This document shows, piece by piece, positions 44,466-56,848 of a stretch of DNA of 64,000 nucleotides; within the stretch, counting starts at the first letter, position 1, and each line of letters starts with the position of its first letter. The DNA comes from Periplaneta americana (Eukaryota > Arthropoda > Insecta > Blattodea > Blattidae). The stretch covers positions 160,451,955-160,515,954 of the forward strand of contig NC_091122.1 of NCBI RefSeq assembly GCF_040183065.1, written 5' to 3'. The position numbers were made by a program, and so were the translations under genes. A model generated the notes under the pieces. That model made no database searches. It was not told where the DNA came from and saw only the letters and a list, made by a program, of their open reading frames with translations.

Positions 44466-46375
44466 ACTACAATGAACACTGTGTCTTAAGTCAATTTTTG
44501 TGAAAATGAGATTTTTATATATTCTGAAAGCGGAAACAATTCTCTACAATCTGGTAAAACGGTTAAAGTCAAGTAAGACTCCTGACTGGATCTATAGAGC
44601 GTTACCAAAAAATGTCCTAAGTTTGTACTTTTTGAATCGAGCACACACAGAATAAAGAACTTAAGTATATTTAATACTTTATTCCTTACAAACCATCACA
44701 TGTTTACTTTCCATGCTTCCCTATTAAAAAGGTCTAACTTGTATTTTAGCTATTTTATCACATACTGATGGCCTTTCCTTTTAAAACTTAAAGCACCAGG
44801 TAAACAGTCCTATAATTTGTTTAAGATCTATTTTGCATTCCTAATAATTTACATTTCTCATTTATGTCGTTATGAAAAAGGTCTTATGTTTAAATAGTCT
44901 CTTCTACTCAGTTTCAATTCTAGTCTTAAAAGGGCTTAAGTGCGGCTATTTTTGGAAATAATCAAGAAAATTGTTAAATGAGCAACATAACCTATTTTAG
45001 AAGAAATATAAACAAATAATACCCAGGAAAAACCTCTTAAATAAAAAAAACTCTATAATTGACACCAATTTCAATCTTTCTACTGCTCTCCTGAAAAGTA
45101 TAAAATTTTTACTTAACTTTTTCCTCCCGGCCACAGTAAAATTTACGAATTCCCGGATGAAAATACTCGTAGATAATGAATACGAACAAAATCCGTCTAA
45201 TAGTTTAACAGAAATCGTTTGGCAGAATCATACACAGACAGATAGAAAGACAGAGACAGATAGACGATAAGCCCAGAACCAGTTTTCCTGCATAACGAAT
45301 GCTGAAAATTTGTATTGCTATGAAACTGTTGAACTGGAAATTCTGTAGCACCAGAACGTTTCCTCTTTAGGCTGTATTTTGCATGACAAATTATAGACGT
45401 TATAAGTAGGATTCACCATTAGATCTATCAGCTTTGCAGCCTAAGAGAGTTCTAGATGATGAACAGATTTCGAGGTATTGGACATCAACCAGTTGATTCA
45501 AATGTGCAGTAATAGATTAAACTCACTGTTTTGTGCGCATGGATTCACGGATCTAGTGCATTCCTATAGCATCTTTTATGTCAGCTACAGTCTTCCTTCT
45601 GTGTCAGTACGTACGTGTTCGAATGCAGCTCAGCGGGCGGTTATTTCTGTGGCTTTCAGTACGGAGTTCCATAAATTGTGTCGTAGCTAAAAGTGGAAAA
45701 ATCTTCAGATATTCAAAACGCGGTAAGTTTTATTAAGTTGTTCTTCTTCAGAGGTAAAATCCTTACTTTCACGTCAAGCTTGGACAAGTGATTAACAAAA
45801 CAAAAAAGAAGTAGGGCCGTAATTACTTTCCATTAGTCGTTATTGTCCTACATAACCTTCAAAGCTTATTAGTAATGAAGTGGTTTGTTTGTTTATTTTC
45901 AATGCCATTCCGGACGATAAATAATGAAATTATTTTACTTTTCTCCACTGATCTCTAATTATATCCATTTACAATTTGTGTAACCAATATTCATAGATCA
46001 CCGTGTATTGTTACAGGTAGGAAACTTTGTACTGAAATGTTCACACTCTTTTCTTTCGTCGGAAATCATAATCTTTGTCGTGCGTGGTGCTATCAGGAGT
46101 TGATATCGGAGTAATAGTGGGCTAAACTAACGCCGACGGAGTTCCCTTCGTACTCCTCTTAAATACACCTTGCATATACGAATCTATCACAAGTTACGCT
46201 TGGTTACTTTAAACTTTTGTTATACCTTACATGTACGATCAACTGCATCTTCACAAAAAATTTCCTATAAATTCAACGATTTTCACTTCTGAAATCATCG
46301 GAACTACATCAGCGGTAGTTTCACCTAATAGCGGTTATAACTTAAATGTTGTCTTCATTCGCCTCTTTTCTTGTA
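44466..46375. other. long stretch without recognised genes
   Basis: Mostly AT-rich. 45155-45300 (GAAAATACTCGTAGATAATG, then ACGAACAAAATCC, then AGCCCAGAAC) resembles 48525-48625, so it is a low-copy dispersed repeat, possibly Helitron-like because it contains an ACAGACAGATAGAAAGACAG run. A 70-residue frame (45478-45690) is unrecognised. Confidence 0.4.
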
Positions 46376-47487
46376 CAGGGACATCATTTTATTTTTACTA
46401 ACATTTTTAATATTAACCTGGCTATATCCTTGGATTAAGGTCTACAACCGGAAACACCGCTTGCTCCCCCTTCCAAGACTGGAGTTCGATGATACTGGCG
46501 TAAAATACAAATCACTCTACTAGGTATAGGAGGGAAGAAAAGTAGTTCATCCATTTACGTAAACTAGGAAGTATCGCGATTTTGAGTTTGATAATTTTCA
46601 TTAGGTTTTTGTTTAATCAAAATACAGTACTGTATTAACACTTAGTGTTTTTACTCACGAATAGAGCTATCCATTCGGACGTATTCATTATGCGGTGTAT
46701 ATTGTACTGTTACAGCACATTAGCGTACAATATAGAGAATGAAGTTAAATTGAAAACTAATCATAATATGGATAGTTAAACACATTTTTGAAAATGGTGG
46801 CCGTTAATTTCGATACAGGCTTCAGTTCTAATGTGCATATTATCGCACTATAGACTATTGTACCTAATTCCAATTACCAGTTTCGTCCTTCGTACTAGTA
46901 ACTCATGTTGAAATAATTCTGTACCTACTCTATAAAAGAGTACCTTACGTACTGTAAATTCAATCTTCACTTCTGCCCGATCCGAAAAGACAAAATTACT
47001 CAGACATCCTATCTACTGTCCGTCCAACTGGTTTTGTCGCAGGGTCGTAGAAAGGAGGGGGAATCACGTGACAGTTAATTACTTAACGAGGCCCTTTTAT
47101 TTAAGTTATTTTAAACAGTTGTATAATATTACGTAGACGTCCAATTCCTAACAGAAATTAATGTTTTCAGAAAAGAGCTAAGACAGCCCAGCTACTAGAC
47201 TTTACAGAGGGGCGAACAGAAGCAGGTGGGGGAAACCGGAATGCGACGTAGGCAAACGGACGACAGTACCTGTGCAAAAATATGATTCAATATTGAAAAC
47301 TCTTTCGTCACTGGAAAACGCGAACATATTTCTGGAACGTACTATACTCAGTAACGCAGTACTGCACACGGGTCCTCTGTTCTGTGTGGAGAACCATTGG
47401 AAGTTTACTAGTAGAGGGGTGGGAGTGAAGTTCATTAAAAAAATCAGATACAATAAAAATTGAAGTAAAAATAAAATGATGTCCCTG
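46376..47487 (-). mobile_element. 1112-bp TA-flanked TIR element, copy 2 (inverted)
   Basis: TA lies at 46374-46375 and 47488-47489. Ends CAGGGACATCATTTTATTTT on both sides. The minus frame 47453-47202 encodes SIVRSRNMFAFSSDERVFNI and ESYF, the same N-terminal transposase remnant as copy 1. Confidence 0.82.
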
Positions 47488-47624
47488 TATAATGGGGCAT
47501 TTTACCTGAAGGAAATCTGCACAGCTTTACTTCCTTAAGCGATTTAAGGTGCAAAAGTTATTCCGCCGCCTAAAAATCAATTGAAAAAAATCAGTGTTTT
47601 CAACTATTTTGGATTTACTTATAA

Positions 47625-47685
<61 letters not shown>

Positions 47686-47706
47686 TTAATAATAATAATA
47701 ATAATA
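47625..47706. repeat. (AAT)n microsatellite
   Basis: About 27 units with one interruption (ATATTAATA). Confidence 0.95.
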
Positions 47707-47732
47707 TGATATGATATATGATATGATGTAAT

Positions 47733-47970
47733 ACCGGCGTGGCTCAGTCGGTTAAGACGCTTGCCTGCCGGTCTGAAGTTACGCTCGGGCGCGGGTTCAA
47801 TCCCCGCTTGAGCTGATTACCTGGTTGAGTTTTTTCCGTTGTTTTCCCCAACCGTAAAGTGTATGCCAGGTAATCTATGGCGAATTCTCGGCCTCATCTC
47901 GCTATCACCAATCTCATCGACGCTAAATAACCTAGTAGTTGATACAGCGTCGTTAAATAACCAACTAAAA
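47733..47970 (+). mobile_element. tRNA-derived SINE (family 2), full copy
   Basis: Head with A box TGGCTCAGTCGG and B box GGGTTCAATCCCC about 57 bp later, then a body sharing only its last 40 bp (CGACGCTAAATAACCTAGTA onward to AAATAACC) with family 1. The shared tail suggests both families use the same partner LINE. An (ATAAT)n run at 47973-48027 follows. Confidence 0.82.
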
Positions 47971-48027
47971 TATATAATATAATATAATATAATATAATAT
48001 AATATAATATAATATAATATAATATAA

Positions 48028-48246
48028 TTCATTTGACGATGTGTCAGAGGAAGAGCAATTGTTTGTATGCATCTGAAGTCTCATTAGAGGAATGTGTAGC
48101 TAATCCGCGATGTATGCAATGGAGGAGGAAAGGAACTGGTTACCCTACCCCATTATCCCCTAGCCTAGTTGCTTCATGAGTGATGCCTTATTGGTGTTAT
48201 TTATGATGTTCAAACCTGTCTTCAGACAATTGACTAAACAACAACA

Positions 48247-48248
<2 letters not shown>
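48028..48248 (+). repeat. dispersed repeat R5, best copy
   Basis: CGATGTGTCAGAGGAAGAGC onward to GTCTTCAGACAATTGACTAA, followed by ACAACAACAA and an (AAT)n tract at 48249-48310. Two other copies are at 11437 (inverted) and 13480. It may be a SINE or a LINE 3' end. Confidence 0.6.
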
Positions 48249-48310
<62 letters not shown>

Positions 48311-49013
48311 TTTCTCCGAGAAATAGGGAGCTAAGGACATACTATCCAGATTATTTAATTATCTACCTCTTCGTATTATGGAGTGGGAGAAAAGAAAGTA
48401 ATAAAGAAGCGTTTAAGCCGATTTCAACTTAATCGCCATTTTATATTTTTGGTTTCACATAAACAACAATAACTTCTGTATTAAAATTATTATATTTCAT
48501 ACGCGTTGTTCATGTACAAATTGGCTCGTAGATACTGAATATGAACAAAATCAGAACAATAGTATGAGAAATTCCTATCAAAAGACGGCAGACAACAAGC
48601 CCAGATCACTTTTCCGGTACCTAACAGTGGTGCTCGAATTCTGATGTCTCTTGGCGAGAAACCGAGAGTTGACTCAATTACGACTGGATAAAAAATGTGG
48701 TTATTGCATTATCACACGAAATTTTCGAGTGGGTTTGTTTATCAAGTAGAAAATATCGATTTGCATAAGATTCCTGTTACTTAGTATCATTCTGTGGAAG
48801 CTTTTAAGAGTTTGTGGCCGTGAATATGTTGCAATGCAGCATGTAGGCTATCTCTCTTCCTCTGCGGTTACTGTGAACTTCACAAAACAGATTTCATCCC
48901 ATATTAGTACGTAAATGTAACCATATATTATTTTCATTCAATACTTACGTAACTCTGTTTTCTATGACTTGGTAATGTATTCTCTCTGACAAGGATTGCA
49001 TACATGCTTGTAC
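48311..49013. other. unannotated stretch
   Basis: Contains the 48525-48625 match to 45155-45300. Otherwise nothing. Confidence 0.4.
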
Positions 49014-49504
49014 TTACTGCCTCCCTAAAGGTCTTTTTCCCTCCGGCCTCCCAACTAACACTCTATACGCATTTCTGGATTCGCCCATACGTGCTACATG
49101 CCCTGTCCATCTCAAACGTCTGGATTTAATGTTCCTAATTATGCCAGGTGAAGAATACAATGCGTGCAGTTCTGTGCTGTGTAACTTTCTCCATTCTCCT
49201 GTAACTTCATCCCTCTTAGCCCCAAATATTTTCCTAAGCACCTTATTCTCAAACACCCTTAACCTCTGTTCCTCTGTCAAAGTGAGGGTCCAAGTTTCAC
49301 AGCCATAAAGAACAACCGGTAATATAACTGTTTTATAAATCCTAACTTTCAGATTTTTTGACAGCAGACTGGATGATAAAAGCTTCTCAACCGAATAATA
49401 ACAGGCATTTCCCATATTTATTCTGTGTTTAATTTCCTCCCGAGTATCATGGTCGTGCCAGAGAATCAGTCCCATTCCGAGGCTTATTTGAAGGATTCGT
49501 AACA
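49014..49504 (-). mobile_element. LINE family B copy with deleted 3' part
   Basis: Flanked by ACATGCTTGTA at 49003-49013 and 49505-49515. The frame covers [20 protein letters not shown] to GRPEGKRPLG, and then the sequence jumps to the CAGTAAG tail, so the last about 100 bp of the ORF are missing. The leftover 5' piece (49451-49504) is not colinear with LINE B and may be a twin-priming or template-switch product. Confidence 0.78.
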
Positions 49505-49515
49505 AGACATGCTTG

Positions 49516-50084
49516 TAGAGACTTTAACTGGAATTCAATTTTTTAAAAGTACGTCTGAAAATATTTGCTAACAATTTTTACTTATTTGTAAACATGTTTG
49601 GTTTCCGCTTTGTTATTAATAAGGATATAACGCTATGATATATAGGCATCTGAAGAGCCTTGCTGTTGAGAGTTACAACATCCTGTATGTTTGACAGTCC
49701 AAGCCACTTGTTTGTTACGCAAGTACACAAGAATTAGTCGGAACTGTGACATCAGCTAAATATTCGAACAACCTGCCACACTTGACCCCAAGGACGGCAA
49801 AGATTTCTGATCCTGGAAAGTTTGTTTACAAGACGTTCTGCATCACGTGGCAAACAACTTACTGGGCTGCGCCATAACAGCCATGTACAGTTGGTAACGT
49901 GATTTACTTCTTTATGCCTAGTTGTAATAAAAGTCGTCATCTACCCTATAGTTTATGTTCAACTGTACCTTACTAAATAACTCGAGGTTCTACATATTCA
50001 TTCATTCATTCAATAATAAATTTCTAAATTATAGACATCAGCTTAAAGAATTTTGAGTGACCACAAGGGTCCTGAATACAATAA
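49516..50084. other. unannotated stretch
   Basis: No supported feature. The short minus frame at 49752-49940 matches nothing I recognise. Confidence 0.4.
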
Positions 50085-51268
50085 ACATGTACAATAATGT
50101 TTATTGTTTATTGTTAATAAAATAACATTGACAGAAATACAATCTTAGTTCTTCCCTGAAGGAGTAAAAAACTCGTGCTCAGGGAGATATCTAACACAAA
50201 GATAAACACAAAGATAATTTTTTGACACAAACTGGGTCAAGAAAAAAAAATTACAGGATTAAATTAAATTTAAAAATACAATTTCAATTTTAACAATTTA
50301 AGTCATACAAATACATATACATATTAAATCAATATATATTCTTTAAAAATTAAATTCCTAACGCTATTTTTGAAATTCCTGATACTAAAATTTTGCAAAT
50401 CTGGATATTTATGAATTATTTTATTGCATAACCTTGGACCAAAGTAGGTACCATGGCTCAGAGCTGTGCTTGTGAAACACTTTGGTTCCTCTAGTCGTAT
50501 AAAATCGGATCTTTTAGTTCCATATTTATGATGATACAATTTGAATTTATTACGGTTTTTATGTATGAAGATTAATAAGGCAATATAATAAATCTGTTTA
50601 ATTTTCAAAACATCAAAATCAGTAAACAAAAGCTCGGATGAGTAATCAATTGGTTTATTAAGGCATATTTTAATGATTCTTTTCTGAATAAGTATTAGTG
50701 GAGTGAGATTAGAATTACAAGCATTTCCCCACCCTAAAATTCCATACTGGAGAATGGATTGAAATAAAGCTAAATAAATGAGACGTAAAATATTAACTGG
50801 TAAATATGACCGAAGTATAACAAAGATATAAATTGTTTTACGTAATCTATTGCATAAATATGTAATATATTTGTTCCATCGTAAGTGTTGGTCGATCGTA
50901 ATGCCTAAATACTTAACTTCTGAGGATTCGGTTAATATGGGACAATCACAATTTTGAGAAGAACAATCTGAATGATGAATTTTGTGCCTAAAGGAAGATT
51001 GAGGAGATTGAAGACCACTGGACCTTAGTGAAAATGGAACAACAGTTGTTTTGGATGTGTTTAAGGAAAGAGCGTTTGAATCAAACCACTCTTTAATTAC
51101 ATGTAATCCATTATTCGCATTAATATAAGTGCCTTCCCAAGATTGTTCACCAAAAAGAATTACGGTTTTATCCGCATATGAATATATAACCCCATTATAT
51201 TTGCGTAAATCTGTTAATAACAAATCATTTATATAAATCAAGAATAAAATTGGACCAAGAACTGTGAT
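50085..51268 (-). mobile_element. jockey/I-like LINE RT, 5'-truncated, mutated catalytic motif
   Basis: The open minus frame (to 50324) starts inside the VLGPILFLIYINDLL motif and has SYADKTVILF where YADDT is expected, so the second catalytic D is lost to K. Then follow KYLGITIDQHLRWN, LFQSILQYGILGWG and a C-terminal block matching the LINE at 1-803. Over 300 codons are open despite the dead active site. The 3' UTR ends in AATAAACAATAAAC repeats at about 50090-50125. The truncation point falls in the 3' UTR of the R2-like element. Confidence 0.82.
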
Positions 51269-51990
51269 GTGATACATTAAAGAAAAAAGAAAGTTAATTG
51301 TTGAAGGCAAATATAAGTTGATTAATTGAAATAGAGATGATGATGTAATATTTGAAGAGAATCCTTGATAATATTTATAAGAATAGACATTACATAATCA
51401 AAAGGAATGTGAAATTCCTTAAGATAATTCCACGTGAATTTTGTGATTGAACCTCTACTGCCAAACAGCAAACCAATGACGGACCATTGTTTAAGAGGGA
51501 CGTTATACTTTTGAGAAAGATACGGCAGACAAGGTTCATATGTGGACTTCTTCTCAATATCAACCTCGGTGGCCTGATTTAGGTTTCTTTCGAAACGGAT
51601 AGTAGGGTCAAGAACAAGAGCCCGTTTTAAGCGTCCGTTGATAGCAATAATGTCTGCCCATCTAAAAGAACCATCTGATGATACACAATGTACTTCCTCA
51701 TGAATCTCCCAATTTAAAGTTTTTAACGATATTGCCAAAGCATGTCGTACACGATGATGTCTAGCATTGATCAGCAGCTCGCCTTTGGGGCATTGTCCAA
51801 GCACGTGTCCAAGTGTTTCAAGCTCGCTACAGTCTGGATGACGGCAGCGGGTTGTGCTTAGAGTTCTGCCCGGTATTGCGAGAACCGCCAAAATATTGCT
51901 TGACATTTTTAAAGCATTGGTCCATTCTGAGGAAGATAGGCCCTTTCGATTGCTTACCCATGAGTTAGCCTTGGGGAGATCACTATAAAT
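51269..51990 (-). mobile_element. R2-like LINE 3' end, second copy
   Basis: The minus frame (open from about 51990 to 51322) reads KANSWVSNRKGLSSSEW, then the zinc knuckle CRHPDCSELETLGHVLGQC, the R..RHH helix, WADIIAI, LVLDPTIRFE and EKKSTYEP. It is colinear with 9755-10453, including the endonuclease acids. A short 3' UTR remains before the jockey-like insertion. The RT core is absent. Confidence 0.78.
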
Positions 51991-52059
51991 TAATTAATTA
52001 ATTCATTCATTGTTTTCTGCCCAACGACAGGTATTTTATTCTTCTCCAATTACTATGTT

Positions 52060-52548
52060 AGAATAGTGACTTGACAAACTTGACAACTGACCTTTCGAAC
52101 AAGCTGCAGCGTGTGCACAATATGTGTGTCAGATTCATCAGTAATGCTCACAAATTTGACCACATTACACCCTCGTTCAAATCTTTATCCTGGCTGCAAA
52201 TTAGTAACCGTAGAACACTTCATTCGCTCTCTCTTCTGTTTCGAGTTCTCCACACGTCTACTCCAAATTATCTTCGTTCCCGGTTTAACTACTTATCCTG
52301 CAATCACAATCTAAACACCAGGTCACAGGAGAGCCAAATCCTAGCAATTCCTGCCCATAGAACATCCCACTATTCATCCTCTTTTACTGTCTCAGTCCCC
52401 CGTGAATGGAATTCTCTATCTCAGAAGATTAGGGGCTGCCAGACAATGACCACTTTCAAGAAAAGTCTAAACGATTTCTTACGGGCGCAGTCAAATTGAA
52501 GTTATAATTGTGATCGAGTTGAATAATTTAATTTAATTTAGGTATGAC

Positions 52549-52587
<39 letters not shown>

Positions 52588-52826
52588 CATTATTATTATT
52601 ATTATTACATAATTATTTTATTGGTGTTGTGAAGATGAAAAGAATTGTCATTGTATTATATTAATTATGTATTATATTGTCTTGTATTGTAGTATTGTAT
52701 TGCTTTGAATTGTATTGTATTAATTATGTTATATTCATAGCATTGTAGTACTTTTCTATCATACTGGTTGAGTGGAAGAGAAGGCCGAATGGCCTTAACT
52801 CTGCCAGTTAAAATAAACCATTATTA
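52060..52826 (+). mobile_element. LINE family D, 5'-truncated copy
   Basis: 142-residue frame (52071-52499): DLSNKLQRVHNMCVRFISNA, RRTLHSLSLLFRVLHTSTPN, SSFTVSVPREWNSLSQKI and GCQTM. The 3' UTR contains an (ATT)n tract at 52550-52607 and ends with GAAGGCCGAATGGCCTTAAC, CTCTGCCAG. Confidence 0.83.
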
Positions 52827-52867
52827 TAGTGATAATGTAATTATTTTTTGGGATTAATAATATTCTC

Positions 52868-53171
52868 ATTGTATTCTTCATTTGACATAATTAGGAACAT
52901 TAAATCCAGACGTTTGAGATGGGCAGGGCATGTAGTACGTATGTGCGAATCCAGAAATGCATATAGGCCTAGAGTGTTAGTTGGGAGACCGGAGGGAAAA
53001 AGACCTTTAGGGAGGCCGAGACGTAGATGGGAGGATAATATTAAAATTTATTTGAGGGAGGTGAGATATGATAGAGACTGGATTAATCTTGCACAGAATA
53101 GGGACCGATGGCGCGCTTATGTGAGGGCGGCAATGAAACTCCGGGTTCCTTAAAAGCCATTTGTAAGTAAG
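52868..53171 (+). mobile_element. LINE family B, short 5'-truncated copy
   Basis: Flanked by TAATAATATTCT at 52856-52867 and 53172-53183. Encodes RRLRWAGHVVRM, GKRPLGRPRRRWEDNIK and RWRAYVRAAMKLRVP, then a GTAAGTAAG tail. Confidence 0.85.
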
Positions 53172-53234
53172 TAATAATATTCTACTTAAGAACAAGTTCT
53201 CAGTCCTTAGAGAGAAGAAGGATATTATCATATA

Positions 53235-53676
53235 CAGGGTGTTTCCGGGCTAGTGTTACAAACTTTCAGGGATGATGGCGAAGGGCACATGTATCAATTT
53301 GAGATAAGGAACCCTGGTCGGGAAATGACCGTGTGGAAAGTTACAAGCAAAAATAGTTGTGTGTAAATGGAATAATTTTATTCCTCTGTACACCTTATTT
53401 ATGTGTATTTATCTGTACATCTTACACATACTGTATCCATCTGACGTTGTTTACATTGTCTACCTACAGTATTTCGTTCAGTACGCTTTCTGAGGGGTGG
53501 GGACAGGAAACTACACTAAAGCAATGTAGATAGCGTAATGTGTAAATGACATGGTCGGTCCTGATATGCACGTCTGTAGACAGCAGTGTATGTGTACAAG
53601 TTGCAGTGTCAAGTCGATCAGCTGTAGTGAAATGAAGGTCTACACGAGAGCGAAATATGCAGACCTGATTTTCGAA

Positions 53677-53766
<90 letters not shown>

Positions 53767-54602
53767 GTTTATTTTGCCTGGCAGAGTTAAGGCCATGAGG
53801 CCTTCTCTTCCACTCAACCTGGTTTCAATAATATACATGAAATACAAAATTAGATTACAAAACAACACAAAAGAAAATACCTTAGAAATTACATAAAATA
53901 TAGTAGAAAATTACAATAGTCAAGATCAGTTACATAATATACAATTACAAATAGTCTAGATCGGTTACATAATATATAAAATAAAGTAGACAATTACACA
54001 TAATCAAAATCAGTTACATAACATAAGGGGAATATACACACTCACACACATACACAAACACAAACACACACACACACACAAACACACAATTTATAAGACC
54101 TAAAATGCTCGAGATAAATTCGACGATTAATTCACTTGAGATATATTATACAGTTAATATACTAATAGGAGAATACATGTGGGTTACAAGACATAAAATG
54201 TTGATTAGCAAAGTCGTACTAAATGGCATACAAATACAAATGATTAAGTAATATATCAAGATAATAAAAAAAGAAAAAAAGAAGAAGAGAGAGGAGAAAA
54301 AAATAACAACTAACAAATAACAATGGATGAGCCAATGGGAACAGTAGACAAGCTCACAGATTGTATCGGGACAAGTACCTATGTAGGAGACATCCGGCCC
54401 ATACCATCTTTCCACGACTGTTCCAAAGGTTAAGGGAAGAAGGGCACGTGTTGCGAAATTACAATTCCATTTCCACACAACTATTTTTGCTTATAACTTT
54501 CGACTCAGTCATTTCCGGGCCAGGGTTTCTTATCTCAAATTGATACATGTGCCCTTCCCCATCATCCCTGAAAGTTTGTAACATCAGCCCGGAAACACCC
54601 TG
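53235..54602. mobile_element. TA-flanked TIR element with about 145-bp arms, split by a LINE D end
   Basis: Ends CAGGGTGTTTCCGGGCTAGT and (inverted) CAGGGTGTTTCCGGGCTGAT, continuing over 140 bp of inverted similarity, with TA at 53233-53234 and 54603-54604. The interior has a CA repeat (54059-54088) and an approximately 45-bp imperfect tandem (phrase ATCAGTTACATAA, three times at 53900-54020). Confidence 0.8.
53677..53880 (-). mobile_element. LINE family D 3' end with (CTA)n tail
   Basis: The minus strand reads GTTGAGTGGAAGAGAAGGCC and TCTGCCAGGCAAAATAAA, followed by a 90-bp (CTA)n tract (53677-53766). The left limit upstream of 53880 is uncertain. Confidence 0.7.
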
Positions 54603-54863
54603 TATGTTGTAACCAGAATTCAGTTGACTTGGTACTTCCATAATTTTCACTATTCTTAATAGGCCTATCTCATTTTCTTAATAATTGATACTATGATAAT
54701 TTCATCCAATTCGGTTGGAATTTATCTCCATGTTATACGTTATTGGGAGAGATTAAAAGTCTCTGATCAGGACAAATTCCTGCATACTTGAAAAGTTGTA
54801 AGTTGAGAGTATCTCAGTGGGTGACGCGCGACAGTGCGCTGTATTGCGACATTTATTTTAACG

Positions 54864-55122
54864 TCCACACCTGTGGAGTAACGGTTAGCGCGTCTGGCTG
54901 CGAAACCAGGTGGCTCAGGTTCGAATCCCGGTCGGGGCAAGTTACCTGGTTGAGGTTTTTTCCGGGGTTTTCCATCAACCCAATAGGAGCAAATCCTGGG
55001 TAACTTTCGGTGCTGGACCCCGGACTCATTTCATCGGCATTATCACCTTCATATCATTCAGACGCTAAATAACCTAGATGTTGATACAGCGTCGTAAAAT
55101 AACCCAATAAAATAAATAAAAA
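54864..55122 (+). mobile_element. tRNA-derived SINE (family 1), full copy
   Basis: A-box-like GGAGTAACGGTTAGCGCG and B box GGTTCGAATCCCGG. Perfect 13-bp duplication ATTTATTTTAACG at 54851-54863 and 55123-55135. Probably one of the youngest copies here. Confidence 0.88.
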
Positions 55123-55399
55123 ATTTATTTTAACGATTTTCGCAACTATTCAATTTAAATTAATGGCTAAACGGTTTGATATGAAAAAATGATTCAAGAC
55201 ATTGTTCAGATTGTGTTTACCTACCTGCTTGTATAGCAATCAACCATTTTTCTCGGACCATTATCGCAGTAGAGCGCTGCAAACATTAGGCAAAGACCAT
55301 TTTTTCCTGCTTAACGGTGCTTCATCGAAGGAAAAGCGTAATAGAAGTTTTGTTACATTTAACATGTAGAATCACATCGGCTCCCTTCCACTCTGTACA

Positions 55400-56848
55400 C
55401 AGAGTGTTAAAAAAAGTATCCAATGTTTTAGGAGGTGATAGTATGCATCAAAACAAAAAAAAAAAAAATGTCTAATAAACATGGATCCTATAACACATAC
55501 TTTTTGAGATCTGAACACTTGTTCATAGGAGGTGCTCAATGTGACGTCCATTCATGGCAATACATTTTTTGCCCTACAATACAGCAGGCTACCAGATAAT
55601 CATACAGCGTATTCCGAATCTCACCGGTCCGGTGGCATCTATGACGTCACGTTGCAGCGAAATAAGGAACAAAACTGCTGGAAGGATCGATGGCCGTCAT
55701 GGCGACTGTACAAGTTGTTGTCTGTGCTACGCTAGCAAAATTTTGCGAAATTTTCGTACTCCCATCTCGTTCAAAGAAAAGATAGGGTATAAACAACTTA
55801 TTTCTTGAACCGGTAGTAATAACGGATCCGTTGACATGTTCGCTCATAAGCCATTAACATATTGTTTTTACGTTGTGCTCATTACAAACAATACAGCAGA
55901 ACTAAAGCAGAACACACCGCCATGACACAACAGTGCACGATGTCATTCGTCTGCTAATTCCCGCCCTATACAAGAACCAATCAGATTCACTGATGGCGGC
56001 TGATGGAGACTGCCACCACCTCTGCAAGTTAATGGCACCGGTGCGACACCGGTGGAGCATCAATGACGTCATCGGTGGAATTCGGAACACCGTGATGCCA
56101 TCGGATTGCTCACCGGTGAAATTCGGAATACGCTCATACGTAGTTGACACTCCTGGCATGGAGTACTGATATGTCGCAAGGAATGCTGAAAACAAAAGTC
56201 TGGTTGCAGATATGGGCGGGGTTCAGCAGAGATGGTGCTGTGAATTTTCGTAATCAGCATGTGTGGGCTGAAGAAAATCCCCATGCAGTTGAAGAAACAA
56301 GGCATCAGCACCGATTCTCAATCAACATATGGGCAGGCGTTCTTGGCGATAGATTATTAGGGCCATACATGCTACCACAGAGATTAACTGGGGCTCGTTA
56401 TCAGGACTTTCTTATTAACGTATTGCCTACCTTGCTGGAGTATGTGCCATGTCAGCAAAGACTACAGATGTGGTTCGTGCATGATGCACACCAGCACATT
56501 TTTTTCGGCAATGAGCGTGAACACCTGACGCTGATATTTCAGGACCGCTGGATTGATTGGGGAGGTCCAACACCTTGGCCTGCTCGTTCCCGAAACCTAA
56601 ATCCCCTAGTCTTTTGGTTATCAAAACCAACTATATCAATTTCAAAGAGTGCGTCATTTCTTACGCCGAAGGACAGAGGAATACATTGCCATGAATGGAC
56701 GTCACATTGAGACCTGCTATGAACAAGTGTTCAGATCTCAGAAAGTATATGTTGTAGGACCCATGTTTATTAGACATTATTTTCTTGTTTTGATGCATAA
56801 GTTACTATCACCTCCTAAAATATTGGATACTTTTTTTTTAACACACTG
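55400..56848 (+). mobile_element. mariner/Tc1-like element with about 170-bp TIRs
   Basis: Termini CAGAGTGTTAAAAAAAGTAT and (inverted) CAGTGTGTTAAAAAAAAAGT. Inverted similarity runs from 55400 to about 55575 and from 56848 to about 56690. TA follows on the right; CA precedes on the left. The 56144-56710 frame shows RDGAVNFRNQHVWAEENPHA, HRFSINIWAGVLGDRLLGPY, QMWFVHDAHQHIFF (second catalytic D) and WPARSRNLNPLVFWL. Relatives have SPDLNPLDFWLW here, so the third catalytic acid is changed to N. The N-terminal half is degraded. Confidence 0.82.

Noticed and set aside
54361..54650. Overlapping frames of 60-110 residues near 54.4 kb
   Set aside because: They lie in the inverted arm of a TIR element and are open on both strands without domain support.
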